Below are positions 13,971-25,173 of a stretch of DNA of 64,000 bases, piece after piece. Made by a program: the position numbers and the translations under genes. Origin of the DNA: Kalaharituber pfeilii. Taxonomy: Eukaryota; Ascomycota; Pezizomycetes; Pezizales; Pezizaceae. Every line of letters starts with the position of its first letter. Positions within the stretch are counted from its first letter, which is position 1. The stretch is taken from contig WHUZ01000001.1 of assembly GCA_015179045.1 (NCBI GenBank), positions 2,418,001-2,482,000 on the forward strand, given 5' to 3'. The notes under the pieces were generated by a model that was not told the origin of the DNA, searched no databases, and saw nothing but the letters and a program-made list of their open reading frames with translations.

Positions 13971-16580
13971 TCATTTACACGGTATCGAAAACGCACCATA
14001 TGCAGACCCCATCTCCCCCGGACTATTCACCATCGCAAATGGGTTCGTCGTATGCAACACCGTCCCCGCATTCGCTGTCACCACCGCTGGGGTGCCCGTC
14101 CCTGTAAAATAATCGTCCAGCTGGCTCGCCAAGTCCTGCTGTATATGCTGCTGCATTAGCACCGCCTGTTGCTGCTGTTGCTGTTGCTGTTGTTGCTGTT
14201 GCTGCTGCTGTTGCTGCTGCAACGCCTGCTGCTGCTGCAGAACTTGGCTTTGCATCACCGCTGCCGATGGCAAGCCGAAGCCGTCGACCACTCGCTCCCG
14301 AATTAGTGCAGGACTATCTTGCAGCCTCCGCGGGCGTGCATTGCGGAAGACCTGCTGCACCGGCTTGAGGTACACCGTCGCGAGGGTACCGACGTTCAAG
14401 CACATCTCCTCAAGGGTCACCGGGTCAAGTTTCTCCGCCTCAGCCGTTATTGGTGGTTTCTCACCCATCACGATCTGCTTTGCCGTCGCTGGGTCCGTGG
14501 ACAATAGACGCCAGTACATATACCCCCTATCCCTCAAGTCCGGGTTATCCGTTTCCTCCGTTGCCCACTTCAGCACCTTCGGCACCAGATCCTGACCCTT
14601 CGTCGGTCGCTGTATAAATAGTTTAACCGTGGCCGTCAGAAGCGCCAATTGTACCTCAACGGGCTCGTCTGCAAACGTGTACAAAAAGTCCTCCAACAGC
14701 ACGTCCGAGTTCTCAATACGGTCAGCGTACTGTCCAATGACCCAGATCATTGCAGCCTTCGCTTCGGGCTCGTCAAGAGAGTCGAGATTCTCACAGAGAG
14801 TGGAAATGATGGATTCGTATTTGTTGGGATATTTCCGAAAGATGTTGCGGATGACGACGGTGGCCTCTTGGACGATGTAAGAGACTTTGGTGGAGACGAG
14901 CTCAAGCAGGGTGTTGATGCAACGACGGGCAGCGGGTTCGATTTTGATGGCAAGTTTTCCGATTGCACGCACGGATTTGCGGACAAAGTGAACGTCGATT
15001 TCGGTGGCATATCTACCGAGTAACTTATCAGCCGAAACTTAAAGTAAATAGGAGCAATAAACATTAAAACATACTCTCGCAGCTCTGTAAGCACCTCCTC
15101 AATATTCGACTCATTAGCCAACATGAATATCAACTCCAGCTTCGTCACTTTCACGTATATCGGGTCATTATATTTACAAAAGAAGACCCTGATATCGTTC
15201 CGGAGCACCTCCGGCCGCCGTTGTAATATCAGTAAGGCATTCCTAAGAGCCAAATACTGCACTTCGGGGCCTTTGGCTAGTAGGGTGACAAGTGGTGGCG
15301 AGAGCTTCCGGCAGAGGTTAGAAATCTCTTTTGCGTCAGAGATGTAGTTCATGAGATAGAGGATGACGCGAATGCACGTTAGCACGACCGCTGAATTGGA
15401 GTGCTGTAAGCGGGGGGCTATACGCTCCGCCATCAGGACCGCTTCGGATGACTCTTGAGGGACGTATTGCATTAACGCCTCCAGGATATATGTCTGACCC
15501 CACCTGGAAAAGCTTAGTTAATATCGCAAATCATGATTTAATTCACCATAGCAGAGTTCAATAGCATGGAGAGCCGAGGGGAAGGTGCGATGACATACTC
15601 GGAACAGTCCGGTAGGATCTGCACAATCTTACTGGCATTCGCCCTATCGATTGTGAGTTTGATATTTTCGTTCCTCTCCCATATATCCATCAGTGCTGCC
15701 AAGGCACTCGCCACAACGGTTGGATTATCATCCTTCAGCAGCGCATTGAGTGACTCAATCAAATCTCCCTTCTCAACTAGCACCCTATCGTGATCATAAA
15801 GTTTCGCGACGCAAAATGCAGCTGTCTTGCGGACGTATGGGTCGCTATCTCGAAGTAGGAACCGAAGGGGCTGTACTGTCGCTTCGACAAATGATCGTAC
15901 GAAGATGTAGGACATCGTCCGTAACGCAAGGGCTCGTACCAGGGGGTTGGGATCCTCCATGTCCTGTCGCATCGCGCAGCAATTAGCTCTCGCTGTCCAG
16001 ACATCCCGACACGGCCTCCCCAGAGGATTTCAATGCCTCACCGCTACCAATATCGGCAATGCATTCTCTGCCATTTCAGGCTTCATCCTGGCATAATTGA
16101 CCAAAAATAGGAAGCACCTATTGTCCCCGGGAACCCAGTATCATCACGGAATCAGCCATTTTTCCCCTTTCCCATTGATCTATTCTTTTACCCGCTTGTA
16201 TAGCTATTCTGTATCTGGGCTCCTATCCCTCCCCCCGACAGAGAAAAACATACATCTTCTTGATTTCCAGCGCCGGAATTTGCATGCACTGGATAACATC
16301 TGGGAAAAGCGCCGCCATATCATTATTGCTCATCGTCATGTTCGCAACAATCTTCTTGAGCGTGATCTTCTTCCGGGCATGGTTCTTATCCTTACGGTCG
16401 TTGTTTAGCTCAGCGCGGAGCTCTGCTACTTTGCCCTGTGATCGAGTCGCGCCGTCAGCAAGGGGATTGATACCCTATCAGACGGACAACAGGGAGGTAC
16501 AAAATGAGAGTCGCTCTGTATCGTGGGGTAGGTTGTTGTCGCCGACTCACCCGGGCAAAGTACTTTGAATCTCCGCTCAT
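13971..16580 (-). CDS. APL2: AP-1 complex subunit beta-1 (beta-adaptin)
   Basis: Large subunit of the AP-1 clathrin adaptor for trafficking between trans-Golgi and endosomes. Six exons, in order on the minus strand: 16551-16580 (only ten codons), 16254-16435, 16042-16117, 15599-15963, 15075-15503 and 13971-15012. They give an intact frame of 707 residues. The trunk is the conserved HEAT-like adaptin N domain, with [67 protein letters not shown] and [14 protein letters not shown] (the last created by splicing). After the trunk comes a short hinge with a long glutamine run and a short C-terminus. There is no separate ear domain, as in other fungal AP-1 beta chains. The trunk sequence fits AP-1 beta better than AP-2 beta, but this rests on memory of the families. 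Confidence 0.92.
14161..14235 (-). repeat. CAG/CAA glutamine-coding microsatellite in AP-1 beta hinge
   Basis: The coding strand has an imperfect CAG/CAA run. It encodes about 18 uninterrupted glutamines, preceded by a shorter run of four to five. It lies in the flexible hinge after the adaptin trunk. CAG and CAA are mixed, which lowers slippage, but the length is probably variable between strains. Confidence 0.9.
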
Positions 16581-17044
16581 TGTGTCGGCGGCGGCGGCGG
16601 CTCGGTAACTGCTGGTTGGGAATCTCAGGTAGCGATAGCTGCTGCGGCACGGTTAGGGTCGACTGTTATGGCCGAATCTCTGTCCTGAAGCCGGAGCGAC
16701 GCGGTTGGTGCTAGCTACAAGTAGGTGCTGCAGGAGAGGCAGATGGAGCTGCACTATGTCCTGCCTTCCGATGCTCCGGATTCGTCTGGGATGCTTGCGG
16801 GCGTGGATGTTTCAGTGCTTGGACTGGCGAACCCCTGTCGGACATGAAGCCTGACCTATGCGCCGAGACTAGCTTAGCTAAACCCTCCTGCCTGAGCACT
16901 GGCACACAACATCATGCGACATGCATTTCTTACTCTATGCTTTTTGCCACTGATATATACACGTACGAACGCACAAATACAAGCGAACATAAGGCCTCCT
17001 TCATATTTTGCGCTGGGCTCAAATCACCACCATCATCATCACCA
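16581..17044. other. AP-1 beta upstream / ADE1 downstream spacer
   Basis: The two genes are on the same strand, so this 460 bp should hold the AP-1 beta promoter and the ADE1 3' region. It contains a cat/cac microsatellite near 17025-17055 that overlaps the ADE1 3' end. No further gene is seen. Confidence 0.5.
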
Positions 17045-18178
17045 TCAACACCACTTCTTGCCCGTCAACATCTCATACACCTCAACATATTTTTGCTTCG
17101 TTCCAACAGCTATATCATCAGGCATTTCAACACCATCCTTACCCCGCAATCCCTCCTTTGTCAGCCAATTCCTCAAATACTGCTTATCGTAGCTATCCTG
17201 TGGCCTCCCCTTCTCATATGAGGATGCAAGCCAGAACCGAGATGAATCAGGCGTGAGCACCTCGTCGACAAGAACAACTTCGTCTGTTGTTGTGTCAAGG
17301 CCAAATTCGAACTTGGTATCGGCGATGATGATTCCGCGGCTTGAAGCGAAGTCGAGAGCCTAATCTGTGTCAATTGGGGGTTCAGAGGCGCGGAACTGAC
17401 GATCTACCTTCGAATAAAGCTGAATAGCTAGCTCTGCGATTCTAGCAGCATACTTCTCACCAACGAGCTTCTTGACTGCGTTTGTCACTGATCAGCAGTG
17501 GCCTCATCTCACCTAATCTATGGAAAGTATCAATGCACAAACCTTCATCTGGATGAATATTCTCATCTATTCCATTCGGATTAGTGGATATCACCGCTCT
17601 GGCAGACCACAAACATACCATGCTTTCCCTGCTCTGCTTTCGTACTCGGTGTGAACAAAGGCGTCTCAAATGCCTCACTCTCTACCATCCCCTCCTTGAC
17701 CTTTATTCCATGCACCGTCCCGCTCCTCTTGTACTCTGCCCATGCGCTTCCCGTAATATAACCTCTCACAATTGCCTCCACCGGAAACACCTTCAGCTTG
17801 CGGACGACCATACTCCGCCCCTCTAGTTGCGGGCGCAGGGCCTCCGGGATCGACTCCGGCACAGATGTAGAAATGAGGTGGTTTGGGCAGACCGAGGAGA
17901 GCAGCGAAAACCAGTGCTCAGAGAGCGCAGTGAGGAGCTTTCCCTTTGCTGGGATGCCCTGTAAGACGGTATGACGTTAGATCATCTTTAGGCGCCCCAT
18001 CAAGCCAGATTGACGGTGAAGGAGGGAAATGTACATTATTCATGATGCAATCGTATGCTGAAATCCTGTCTGTGGCTACGAAAAGGAGTGAATCCTCGTT
18101 GAGCTGGTATACATCGCGGACCTTTCCGCGCGCAATGAGAGGAAGGACGCCCTTGAGGTCCGTCTGGGTCAATGCCAT
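17045..18178 (-). CDS. ADE1: Phosphoribosylaminoimidazole-succinocarboxamide synthase
   Basis: Joins CAIR and aspartate to form SAICAR in de novo purine synthesis; cytosolic. Five exons on the minus strand: 18035-18178, 17619-17958, 17543-17566 (only 24 nt), 17408-17475 and 17045-17359. They sum to 891 nt and encode 296 residues, the usual size for the monofunctional fungal enzyme. Family motifs are clear: [56 protein letters not shown] (assembled across the tiny exon), and [13 protein letters not shown] followed by [15 protein letters not shown]. The start is the only ATG that places the KVRDVY motif correctly. ADE1 loss causes adenine auxotrophy and red pigment in yeast; nothing here suggests loss of function. 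Confidence 0.96.
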
Positions 18179-19691
18179 TGTTGCGCTTCAAAGCTATTTA
18201 GCTTCAGACTGGTTGTAGAATAGGAATTGAGGACGGCGCAATGAAAGGGTAAACTATTGACAGCGAGGGGTATGGGAAATTGACGCTGGCGGGGCACTCC
18301 GCTCTTCCAGATGAGCTCTGACTCCGACGTCTTGGCGGGGTCATTATCGCATTGTTAAGTCACATGCGAGTACCAGTACCTAGAGAGGTACTACTTAGTA
18401 CAGTACTAGTACACCACTTGCAAAGGGGGCAGAGCTTGTACTAGTACTGTACATACTTAGTGAAGAAGAGATTCAGAAACCAGACTAAGATTCAGACATG
18501 GAGTTTATTATACATACCAACCAATGTTGAGCGCCAATTCCTCTTGACCGGTACTGTAGCATCCTGGGCCCTCCAGAGACGCCGATGCAGGCACTTTGCT
18601 AACCACTAACCCCGTATTTGCTACCTATTTTTGCTACATATGTCTGTGGGATCCGAATCCTGAAAATTCGATGTACTACCAATTTCATTTCAATTGTCTC
18701 GGAAGTCCTGTTCCAGACCAATGCTGCTGACATTGACTAGAATGAATTTCTAGAGTTACTTGTGAGTTTTCTCAGAATTATCCCGTCTCGGTGTATTCCG
18801 GTGCTATCGAAAATTACTGGACAGCAATATCACTTTTATCTGAACGAAAGCGAGCACCTTGCTAACGCCGCACTGCAGCATCCTCATTTGGCCATGCCAA
18901 CGTCACCAGAAGTAGGCATGATAGTTTAAGCAAGACTTCGGGTGTTGCCGTTTTGAGACAAATACGTTGGGGGTTACGATACTACTTGTGATTGTTGGAT
19001 GGTACATACTTTACATATGCCCCCACATGTATTCTACCCTGGAATGCAGATTGGCGCCATAAGTGCTGAGTACCTGCCAAACTTGCATGGACATCAAAGG
19101 GGCCCAGCTGCCTCATTTAAGACCAAGTCGATAAGTGCGAGCCTGCAGCATGAGCCTAAGCAGTCACTGAAGTCCCTGAGACGTTGGCATCATAATATAT
19201 GCCAAGTATGCATTCCTATTTATTTACTTTACTTCACTTTATTTACCTTATGATACTTCACTTCAGCTTGTAGTAGCGCCTTGGCCTGAGCTCATTGGCC
19301 AATTTTGCTTTGGACAAACATCATTGTTCTCATTGGACCTATTGCACCGCTCAAGTAAGGTGAAGTGCAGTAAGAGTACGTACTCAGTACAGTACGTCAA
19401 ATACAAATTTCCTTTCTTTCCATCGCAAGTGTTGCAAATTTTTATTTTCAGCATCGCAATCGCCGCATATTGTCAACATCTCTTCTCAACGCAGCAACGT
19501 ACCAGCTTCTCAACACAGCCGCGTGTCATCTTCTCAACGCTGGAACATACCATGGATGAGCCAGATCTGAATTGAGTTCATTGATGAAGCGATCGTTGGA
19601 CTTCTCGGACTTCCAATTTGACTCCAAATCTGCATTGAGCTCATTGACAATCACGATATCTCCAATCAGACTGGCCAGGTCTCGGTGTATT
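18179..19691. other. Spacer between ADE1 promoter and transposon
   Basis: No coding gene is recognised. Next to ADE1 it should include that gene's promoter. Several agtac/gtact direct repeats lie at 18365-18460. A three-unit 24-bp tandem repeat lies at 19482-19553. A 60-bp near-duplication (ATTGAGTTCATTGA and ATTGAGCTCATTGA) follows just before the transposon edge. Confidence 0.45.
19482..19553. repeat. 24-bp tandem repeat, three units
   Basis: Three units start with CTTCTCAAC at 19482, 19506 and 19530, exactly 24 bases apart. The rest of each unit has diverged but keeps the pattern of a gc-rich middle and an ac-rich end. Short intergenic minisatellite; no role can be assigned. Confidence 0.75.
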
Positions 19692-19922
19692 TGTTCCGGG
19701 CCACTCATTTCGAAAGTTTATTCATTACTGGCCCGGCCACTGAATAAATGGCTGATTCACTACTGGCCCCGGCCATTCATTTCGCATGCATGCTTAGAAT
19801 TCACGCGCGGCAAAATTAAGTATTTATGCGCGACAATGTTCTCGCTCCTAAGCGCGACAATAAATTACCGTAAATGACAATAATTAAAATGAGTTCACAC
19901 AACAAAAAATTAAAGCATCTCT

Positions 19923-20291
19923 TACTGCTATTACTATTTTACTATGGCAGGCACAGCAAACGATATTGAGAATATTGTCGCTTTTTCGCCAGAGCTCCGG
20001 CAAGAATTTCAACTTTATATCCAAGCTCAACATCATACCAACCGATACCGTATTGACCCTACCAGACTACGTACAATTAGACGATTTGTACTGAATCCCA
20101 GGAACATCATGCTCGCATTTTAGCTAGGGTATTACAGAAATGTACGTAGTCTGGTAGGGTCAATACGGTATCGGTTGGTATGATGTTGAGCTTGGATATA
20201 AAGTTGAAATTCTTGCCGGAGCTCTGGCGAAAAAGCGACAATATTCTCAATATCGTTTGCTGTGCCTGCCATAGTAAAATAGTAATAGCAG
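19923..20291. repeat. 152-bp inverted repeat with 65-base loop inside the transposon
   Basis: The arm at 19923-20074 is repeated in reverse complement at 20140-20291, with no mismatch that I can see, separated by about 65 bases. The arm includes the start codon and the first 43 codons of the short frame at 19944-20123. Such an arrangement comes from an inverted duplication inside a once larger element. It would form a strong hairpin in RNA or single-stranded DNA. Confidence 0.85.
19944..20123 (+). CDS. Short transposon-borne open frame (59 aa)
   Basis: An ATG-to-TAG frame beginning MAGTANDIENIVAFSPELR and containing RYRIDPTRLRTIRRF lies in the left arm and loop of the hairpin. The reverse-complement arm repeats its first part. 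It looks like the N-terminal remnant of a transposon-encoded protein, cut short by the rearrangement, but I do not recognise the family. Expression is not implied. Confidence 0.4.
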   Translation: MAGTANDIENIVAFSPELRQEFQLYIQAQHHTNRYRIDPTRLRTIRRFVLNPRNIMLAF

Positions 20292-20590
20292 TAAGCGATA
20301 GCAGCGAGCAGTGGCAGCGAGCAGTGGAAGTGAGCGATGGCAGTGAGTGATGGCAGTGAGCGATGGCAGTGAGCAATAGCAGAGAGTGATAGCAGCGAGC
20401 GATAGCAGAGAGTGATAGCAGAGAGCGACTGATGGCAGGGAGCGATAGCAGGCAGTGATAGCAGCGAGCGATAGCAGAGAGTGATAGCAGAGAGCGATTG
20501 ATGGCAGGGAGCGATAGCAGGCAGCGATAGCAGGCAGCGATAGCAGGCAGCGATAGCAGGCGAGAGTAATGGCAGTAGCAGAGAGTAATA
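20282..20590. repeat. Degenerate minisatellite of gcgatagcag units
   Basis: About 300 bp are built from variants of GCGATAGCAG, GTGATAGCAG and GCGATGGCAG, joined by agag/agga/gcag spacers in a roughly 10-14 base rhythm. There are longer second-order repeats, such as a repeated block around 20395-20530. It starts in the right hairpin arm (ccatagtaaaatagtaatagcag), which suggests that arm seeded the expansion. Confidence 0.8.
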
Positions 20591-21042
20591 GTGAGAGATA
20601 AAGAAAGAATTACTTATTGTAGTAAGTATCACAATGTCCAGGGCCAGGGTCGGTAGTAACGTAGCATAGGAGTGAAAGCTATGTAAGGTACTGTACCGGA
20701 TGCTTGTGAATGCTAGAGTAGCTACGTACCTCAGGTCCTTGAACTGAGCTTTAAATACTTGAAAAAATAAACAATATCAAATGAATTATACAAAATAGTC
20801 CATAGCAATAGAATCTTCTCACTATCTAAGTGCTTTGATCTTTGTACAAGCGCTTTGATCACGATGTTAAGCGAGCATCACGAAATGAACCGCCAGCCTC
20901 AGGCCAGTAATGATAAGCGAGAGCCCAAGCGAGCGCTCAAGCGGCTCAAGCGAGTGTCACGAAATGAACTGCCCAGGCCAGTAATGGGTGGCCCGGGCCA
21001 GTAATGGACAAGTCTTCCGAAATGAGTGGCCCGGAACATATT

Positions 21043-22195
21043 CATGCTTTGAACTAAGGCGAGACATTTCAGAGGTGGCCTGGGTTCGTTCGAGTATTGA
21101 CGTCCAGTCGACTTGATTGAAGTTATCGATGACTCAGCTTGAATATTTCAATATTACTTATATTTACACGCGAGTTCAAAAAGGTGCGACCAAAATCCTC
21201 ATGCCTGAATTAGCTAAATCTGAGAGCGCCACAAAAAATTCAAGTAGGGTAAGTAAATGGTTTTTGGCAATCTCCTTCATGCGTGGTAATGTACCTTAAG
21301 ATGGCCCAAGATCCGGGACCAACACAAGCTCGAAACCAACCAATGGGACTGCCAAGTTCCGATCCAATTGCACAGCTGCTTTCCTGATGTCGATGGCTGT
21401 TCAATGAAGAGATATACTGGTATGTGCAGAGATCTTTGATTTTTGAGGTGCAGCACCCTGTTTGTGCAAGCTCCTGTACATGTTGTCATGGCAATATTGA
21501 CCTTTCAAACTAAACAGATCTATGATATGCTGCGTGCTGACTTTCTGGGGGCCGCAACTGTAATTGCATTTGACCAGTTGAGCTTTCAATTTCAACTGTT
21601 CTGCGCACATCAAGTTCATGATGCCTGCAGATGTGATTGTTTGCTTCTACCAGGGTCTTACCCCACATGGCATATGGCTGGTGATCAATATAAGTACTAT
21701 CATAGTGGTAAGTAGTTACTGTATTAATTAGCAGGGATATTATGTTACTTACCTTCAGTGCATAAGTATGAGAATATGACGGGTGCTATAAACATTACCT
21801 GCTTCATCAGAAGTCCCCCTATTACTCCCCTAAAGACGTTACTGTACGATTCTGTCCCCTAGGGCTGCAGCGCTAGTGACTCGACGGTCTTCTTTTTGCT
21901 GGAGGATTTGTTACACTGGTTTAGAATTGTAATGGTAAGGTACTTGGAAGTGCGGGTAGAGCATGGAGTAGCTTTTGGTTTGGATCGAGTGTCCTTGCAG
22001 CTGCGCGGCGAGCAGGCTTGGAGGAAGTCTTCAGAAAGACAGCCTTTCCGCAAGTGATAGATAACATATACTTTTTGGTGCCGCTGCATTGTCTTGAACT
22101 GGGGCATCTGCAAATTGGTATATAAGGTCTTGAAGGCTCCATCCACGATGCTCCTCAGCTAAGTTTACTCAGCAGTGTTTCAAACTTGGTGCAAG
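21043..22195. other. Spacer between transposon and FAD oxidoreductase remnant
   Basis: Open frames of 60-95 codons exist on both strands, but none resembles a known family and their codon choice looks random. No RNA gene is seen. Confidence 0.4.
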
Positions 22196-24199
22196 ATGCG
22201 TTTCGGGCCTTCATTCACATCTTTACACTTCTCCCTTCTCCTTGCACCCCATCTATGCCTACGCATCTACATGTTCTACTGGCCCAGATGCAAGTCTTTT
22301 GTCAAAGGACATCAAATACATCAAGGCTGCCATCACATCATACAAACTCACACACCCATCCAAAGATGGTACAGACTGCGCATGTGTCTTGCTAAAGAGA
22401 TTCAGCAAGGATTCATTATTCATGGATGATGATACCCAGTACATGGATGAGAGAACTGCATATTGGAGTGCGACGGATTGGCTATCACCCAGGTGCATAT
22501 TCATACCTGACGGCGCCGGTGATGTTGCAAAGGGAGTTGCAGTTTTAAGAGAATGTGGAGCTGAATTTGCGGTCAAGGGAGGTGGGCATATGCCAGTAAG
22601 TCATTAACCAACTAGTTAGACTTCATAGTAGTGAGATGTAGCTGCCGTTGTGTGCCTGATGTTTCTCTAGCTCTCAGGTACTTCCTCCTCGGATGATGGC
22701 GTTCTGATCTCATTAAAGAAGTTTAGACAACTTGTTCTTTGTTATGATAAGAATAGCCCCGAGGTCGGTCCTGGGCTATGGTGGAAACATGTCTATAACT
22801 ATCTCCTACCACATAATAGATTTGCTGTGGGAGGCAGAGTGGCATCCGTGGGTGTTCCCGGGTATTTGCTTGGTGGGTGTATCTCGTTTCTCGCCAGTAA
22901 ATGGGGCTTTGGAATGGATCACGTTGAGGAGTTTGAGGTAAGCTACCTATAAGTGATATGATGTTCAATTTCAACCGATTTAAATCCAACGTAACATCGC
23001 AGACTCCAGCATCGTTCGTGCATCTCCCACTTCCCACCCCGAGCTCTTCTGGGCCCTTAAAGGTGGTTCCTCCAATTTTGGTATCGTCACCTCCTTCAAA
23101 CTTGCCGTACACCCCATCACTGGCAAAGCCTGGATGAGCAGAATCACCTACGATGCTGCTGTCACTAATACCTCCACTGACAAGCGGCAGATTCTCGAAA
23201 AGTTCATGGACAAGCTGCAGGATTATGTGGACCAGAATGACGATGCCTCGGGAATCATCCTACTCTTTATATTTGTACTATCGTTTGGAGGTGAGATTGG
23301 GAGTGTGACATTATTTAATTCGGATACAGAGGATACAATGGTCATGGGTAGTGGAATTATGACCACAACCGAAGGTACTACGGGACCAGATATGAGTGTG
23401 GTACCCGCGGTTTTCAAAGGAATTGTAGAGGATATCCCAACGTTGACGGGGGTATGGAATGTTTCTCATCCATTTTCGCTGGCAGTTGAAAGTGAGAAGG
23501 AATCTCTGGATGGGTTTAGGTGAGTTTCAGACTACTTTCCTATGTTTGTAGGTTTTGCATTGGAGTAGTGAAGTATGCTAATCAGGGTAACTGCACTGCA
23601 GACACTAGTGGCGTGTACACGCTGCAAAGGCAACTCGCAGGTCCCTCGAACTCACTACATCCGTCTTTTATAATCGGCACCCGCTCCTCCTTGCGAAGCT
23701 TCCGCAGGAGGAACTCTCGCTGGTATTGATGCAGACCAGCGTCACAACGCACCAATTTACAAAGGGTATGCTGAAGTATGGCGAGACTAGGCATGGAGGG
23801 AATGCATTTGGGGTTAGTTCTGATACTTCATACTACTGTAAGCTTTTCCTGAGGCCAAGAAGCTACTTCCTCTCAAAACTGGGTGGAATTGCTGGTTAGC
23901 TGATAGACTTTAATATACGATGTTTAGGGTACATCATCACGACCTCCTGGACATATCCCCAACACGACGACGTCATGAACACGTGGTCTGACGAGACCAT
24001 TGAGGTCATGCATGAAGCGCTCGGCAAAGAGGGTCTGGCGCATCCATTTGTCTATTTGAATGATGTGAATAGGTACCAAGATGTGTTTGCAACGTATGGG
24101 CAGGGGCAGTTGGCGAGGTTGAAGAGGGTAAGAGACTAGTATGATCCGGGAAGGTTGTGGAAAAAGGGGTTGGTAGGATTGTTCAAGATCCCGGAGTAA
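22196..24199 (+). pseudogene. FAD-linked oxidoreductase (berberine-bridge type), probably decayed
   Basis: The family are secreted flavoproteins of secondary metabolism and sugar oxidation. A hydrophobic leader begins at ATG 22196 in one frame. The mature-like sequence starts in another, with YWSATDWLSPRCIFIPDGAG and VKGGGHMP; the His of this motif is the usual covalent FAD site. Later exons give VGPGLWWKHVYNYL, a glycine-rich [36 protein letters not shown], and the BBE C-terminal segment FVYLNDVNRYQD and YGQGQLARLKRVRD. Three defects are visible. The leader is out of frame. The intron near 22939-23005 does not preserve phase. A TAG at 24137 stands where the family has Lys before YDPGRLW, which is followed in frame to 24199. 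Some of these could be sequencing errors. Confidence 0.75.
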
Positions 24200-24474
24200 G
24201 GGAAATTGTGCTAAGTTGGATTGGCGTGGAGGGATACTAGTAGACAGAGACTAGGACAGGCATGAGTTCGGCAAGTTTAGAGAAATTCTGATTCTTGTAT
24301 GACAAGTATGGGAATAGTTATATCTACATAGTTAACTCATCAATTGGAATGGAAGGAGAAGGAAATGAAAATGAAAATTAGAAACGGGAGTTTGTACAAT
24401 CCAAAATACGAGAAGGTATGCAATATATGCAACCTCGCTCCAGTATTCTCCTGTGCTGCTGCTTACATATTTCT

Positions 24475-24995
24475 TTATTCTTCCTCACACCCCACCACCA
24501 TAACCATCGTCTCGTTCTCCCCGTTCTGCATCATTTCTTGATATTCCCCAACGTAATAGGGACTTGGCTCCTTGTCCTCCTTTCTGGACCGTGAGATCGT
24601 CATAATTGTCATCATGTCGCAGGGGTGGTTGACGAGCCCCAAGATCGGCGAGGGCGCCTAGTCGGCTTTGTTCTTGGGCTCGGTGCGGAAAATCCCTAGT
24701 GTAGATCCTGAACAGTCGCGGGAGCGCACAGCGATGGGTTCAGGACGGTGGATTCAGAGCGCTGTTGTCACGAACGATGCCGAGGGCGTGTTGGAACGTG
24801 GGCGGTGGGGGTGTGTGTGGGGGGGGCAACCGTACCAAGACATCCTGCATCGCCCTCCCCCAGGGCCTTTCTGCGCAAGCGTGATGCAATTCTCCATGAC
24901 GCGCCGTGTTCCGTCACAAGGCTCCGGAGGAGGGCTTGTCGGCGTGCGGAGTCGCGGCCGAGATGCCGGGGGATGGTCAATTCGGGGTAGTATAC
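24475..24995 (-). pseudogene. Mitochondrial ribosomal protein bL17m (MRPL8-like) pseudogene
   Basis: bL17 is a large-subunit protein of the mitochondrial ribosome. On the minus strand, parts resembling the fungal protein appear in order. RHLGRDSARRQALLRSLVT is near 24920-24970, in one frame. MENCITLAQKG then follows in a second frame near 24870-24900. The same second frame continues to FRTEPKNKAD, stop, APSPILGLVNHP (24610-24700) and a tail to TAA at 24475. The internal TAG stands exactly where the family has Gln, one C-to-T change from CAG. Another in-frame TGA, the missing start ATG and missing central residues add to the evidence. The match is from memory of the family, so it should be tested by search. 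Confidence 0.65.
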
Positions 24996-25173
24996 CTACG
25001 TCAAGTGCTAGTGTCTTCAACCAGCTCCAACGCGCCTGCACCGCGCTGCGCCGTGCTGCCCTGCGGCAGACATCAAGCTCGAAGAACTATTGACGCATCG
25101 ATCGACGCTGCGTGCATACTTAATAAAGCAAAGCACATCAAGTACCTGACGCTTGCTTTCTCATCTGCTAGGA

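Larger units (their letters stand above)
19692..21038. mobile_element. Non-autonomous TIR DNA transposon (1347 bp)
   Basis: Both ends carry the same terminal inverted repeat, reading TGTTCCGGGCCACTCATTTC inward from each side. A further matching block with TTCATTACTGGCCCGG on the left and its near-complement on the right extends the similarity to about 50 bp. The element is flanked on both sides by TATT (19688-19691 and 21039-21042), a likely 4-bp target duplication. Sub-terminal copies of the ggccagtaatg motif occur inside both ends. The interior holds a 152-bp perfect hairpin, a short reading frame and a minisatellite, but no transposase. The superfamily is not determined. A degenerate end of the same family is at 43677-43735. 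Confidence 0.8.

Noticed and set aside
24668..25093. Plus-strand 141-codon frame
   Set aside because: Overlaps the minus-strand bL17m relic and is GC-driven; the minus strand carries recognisable family motifs.
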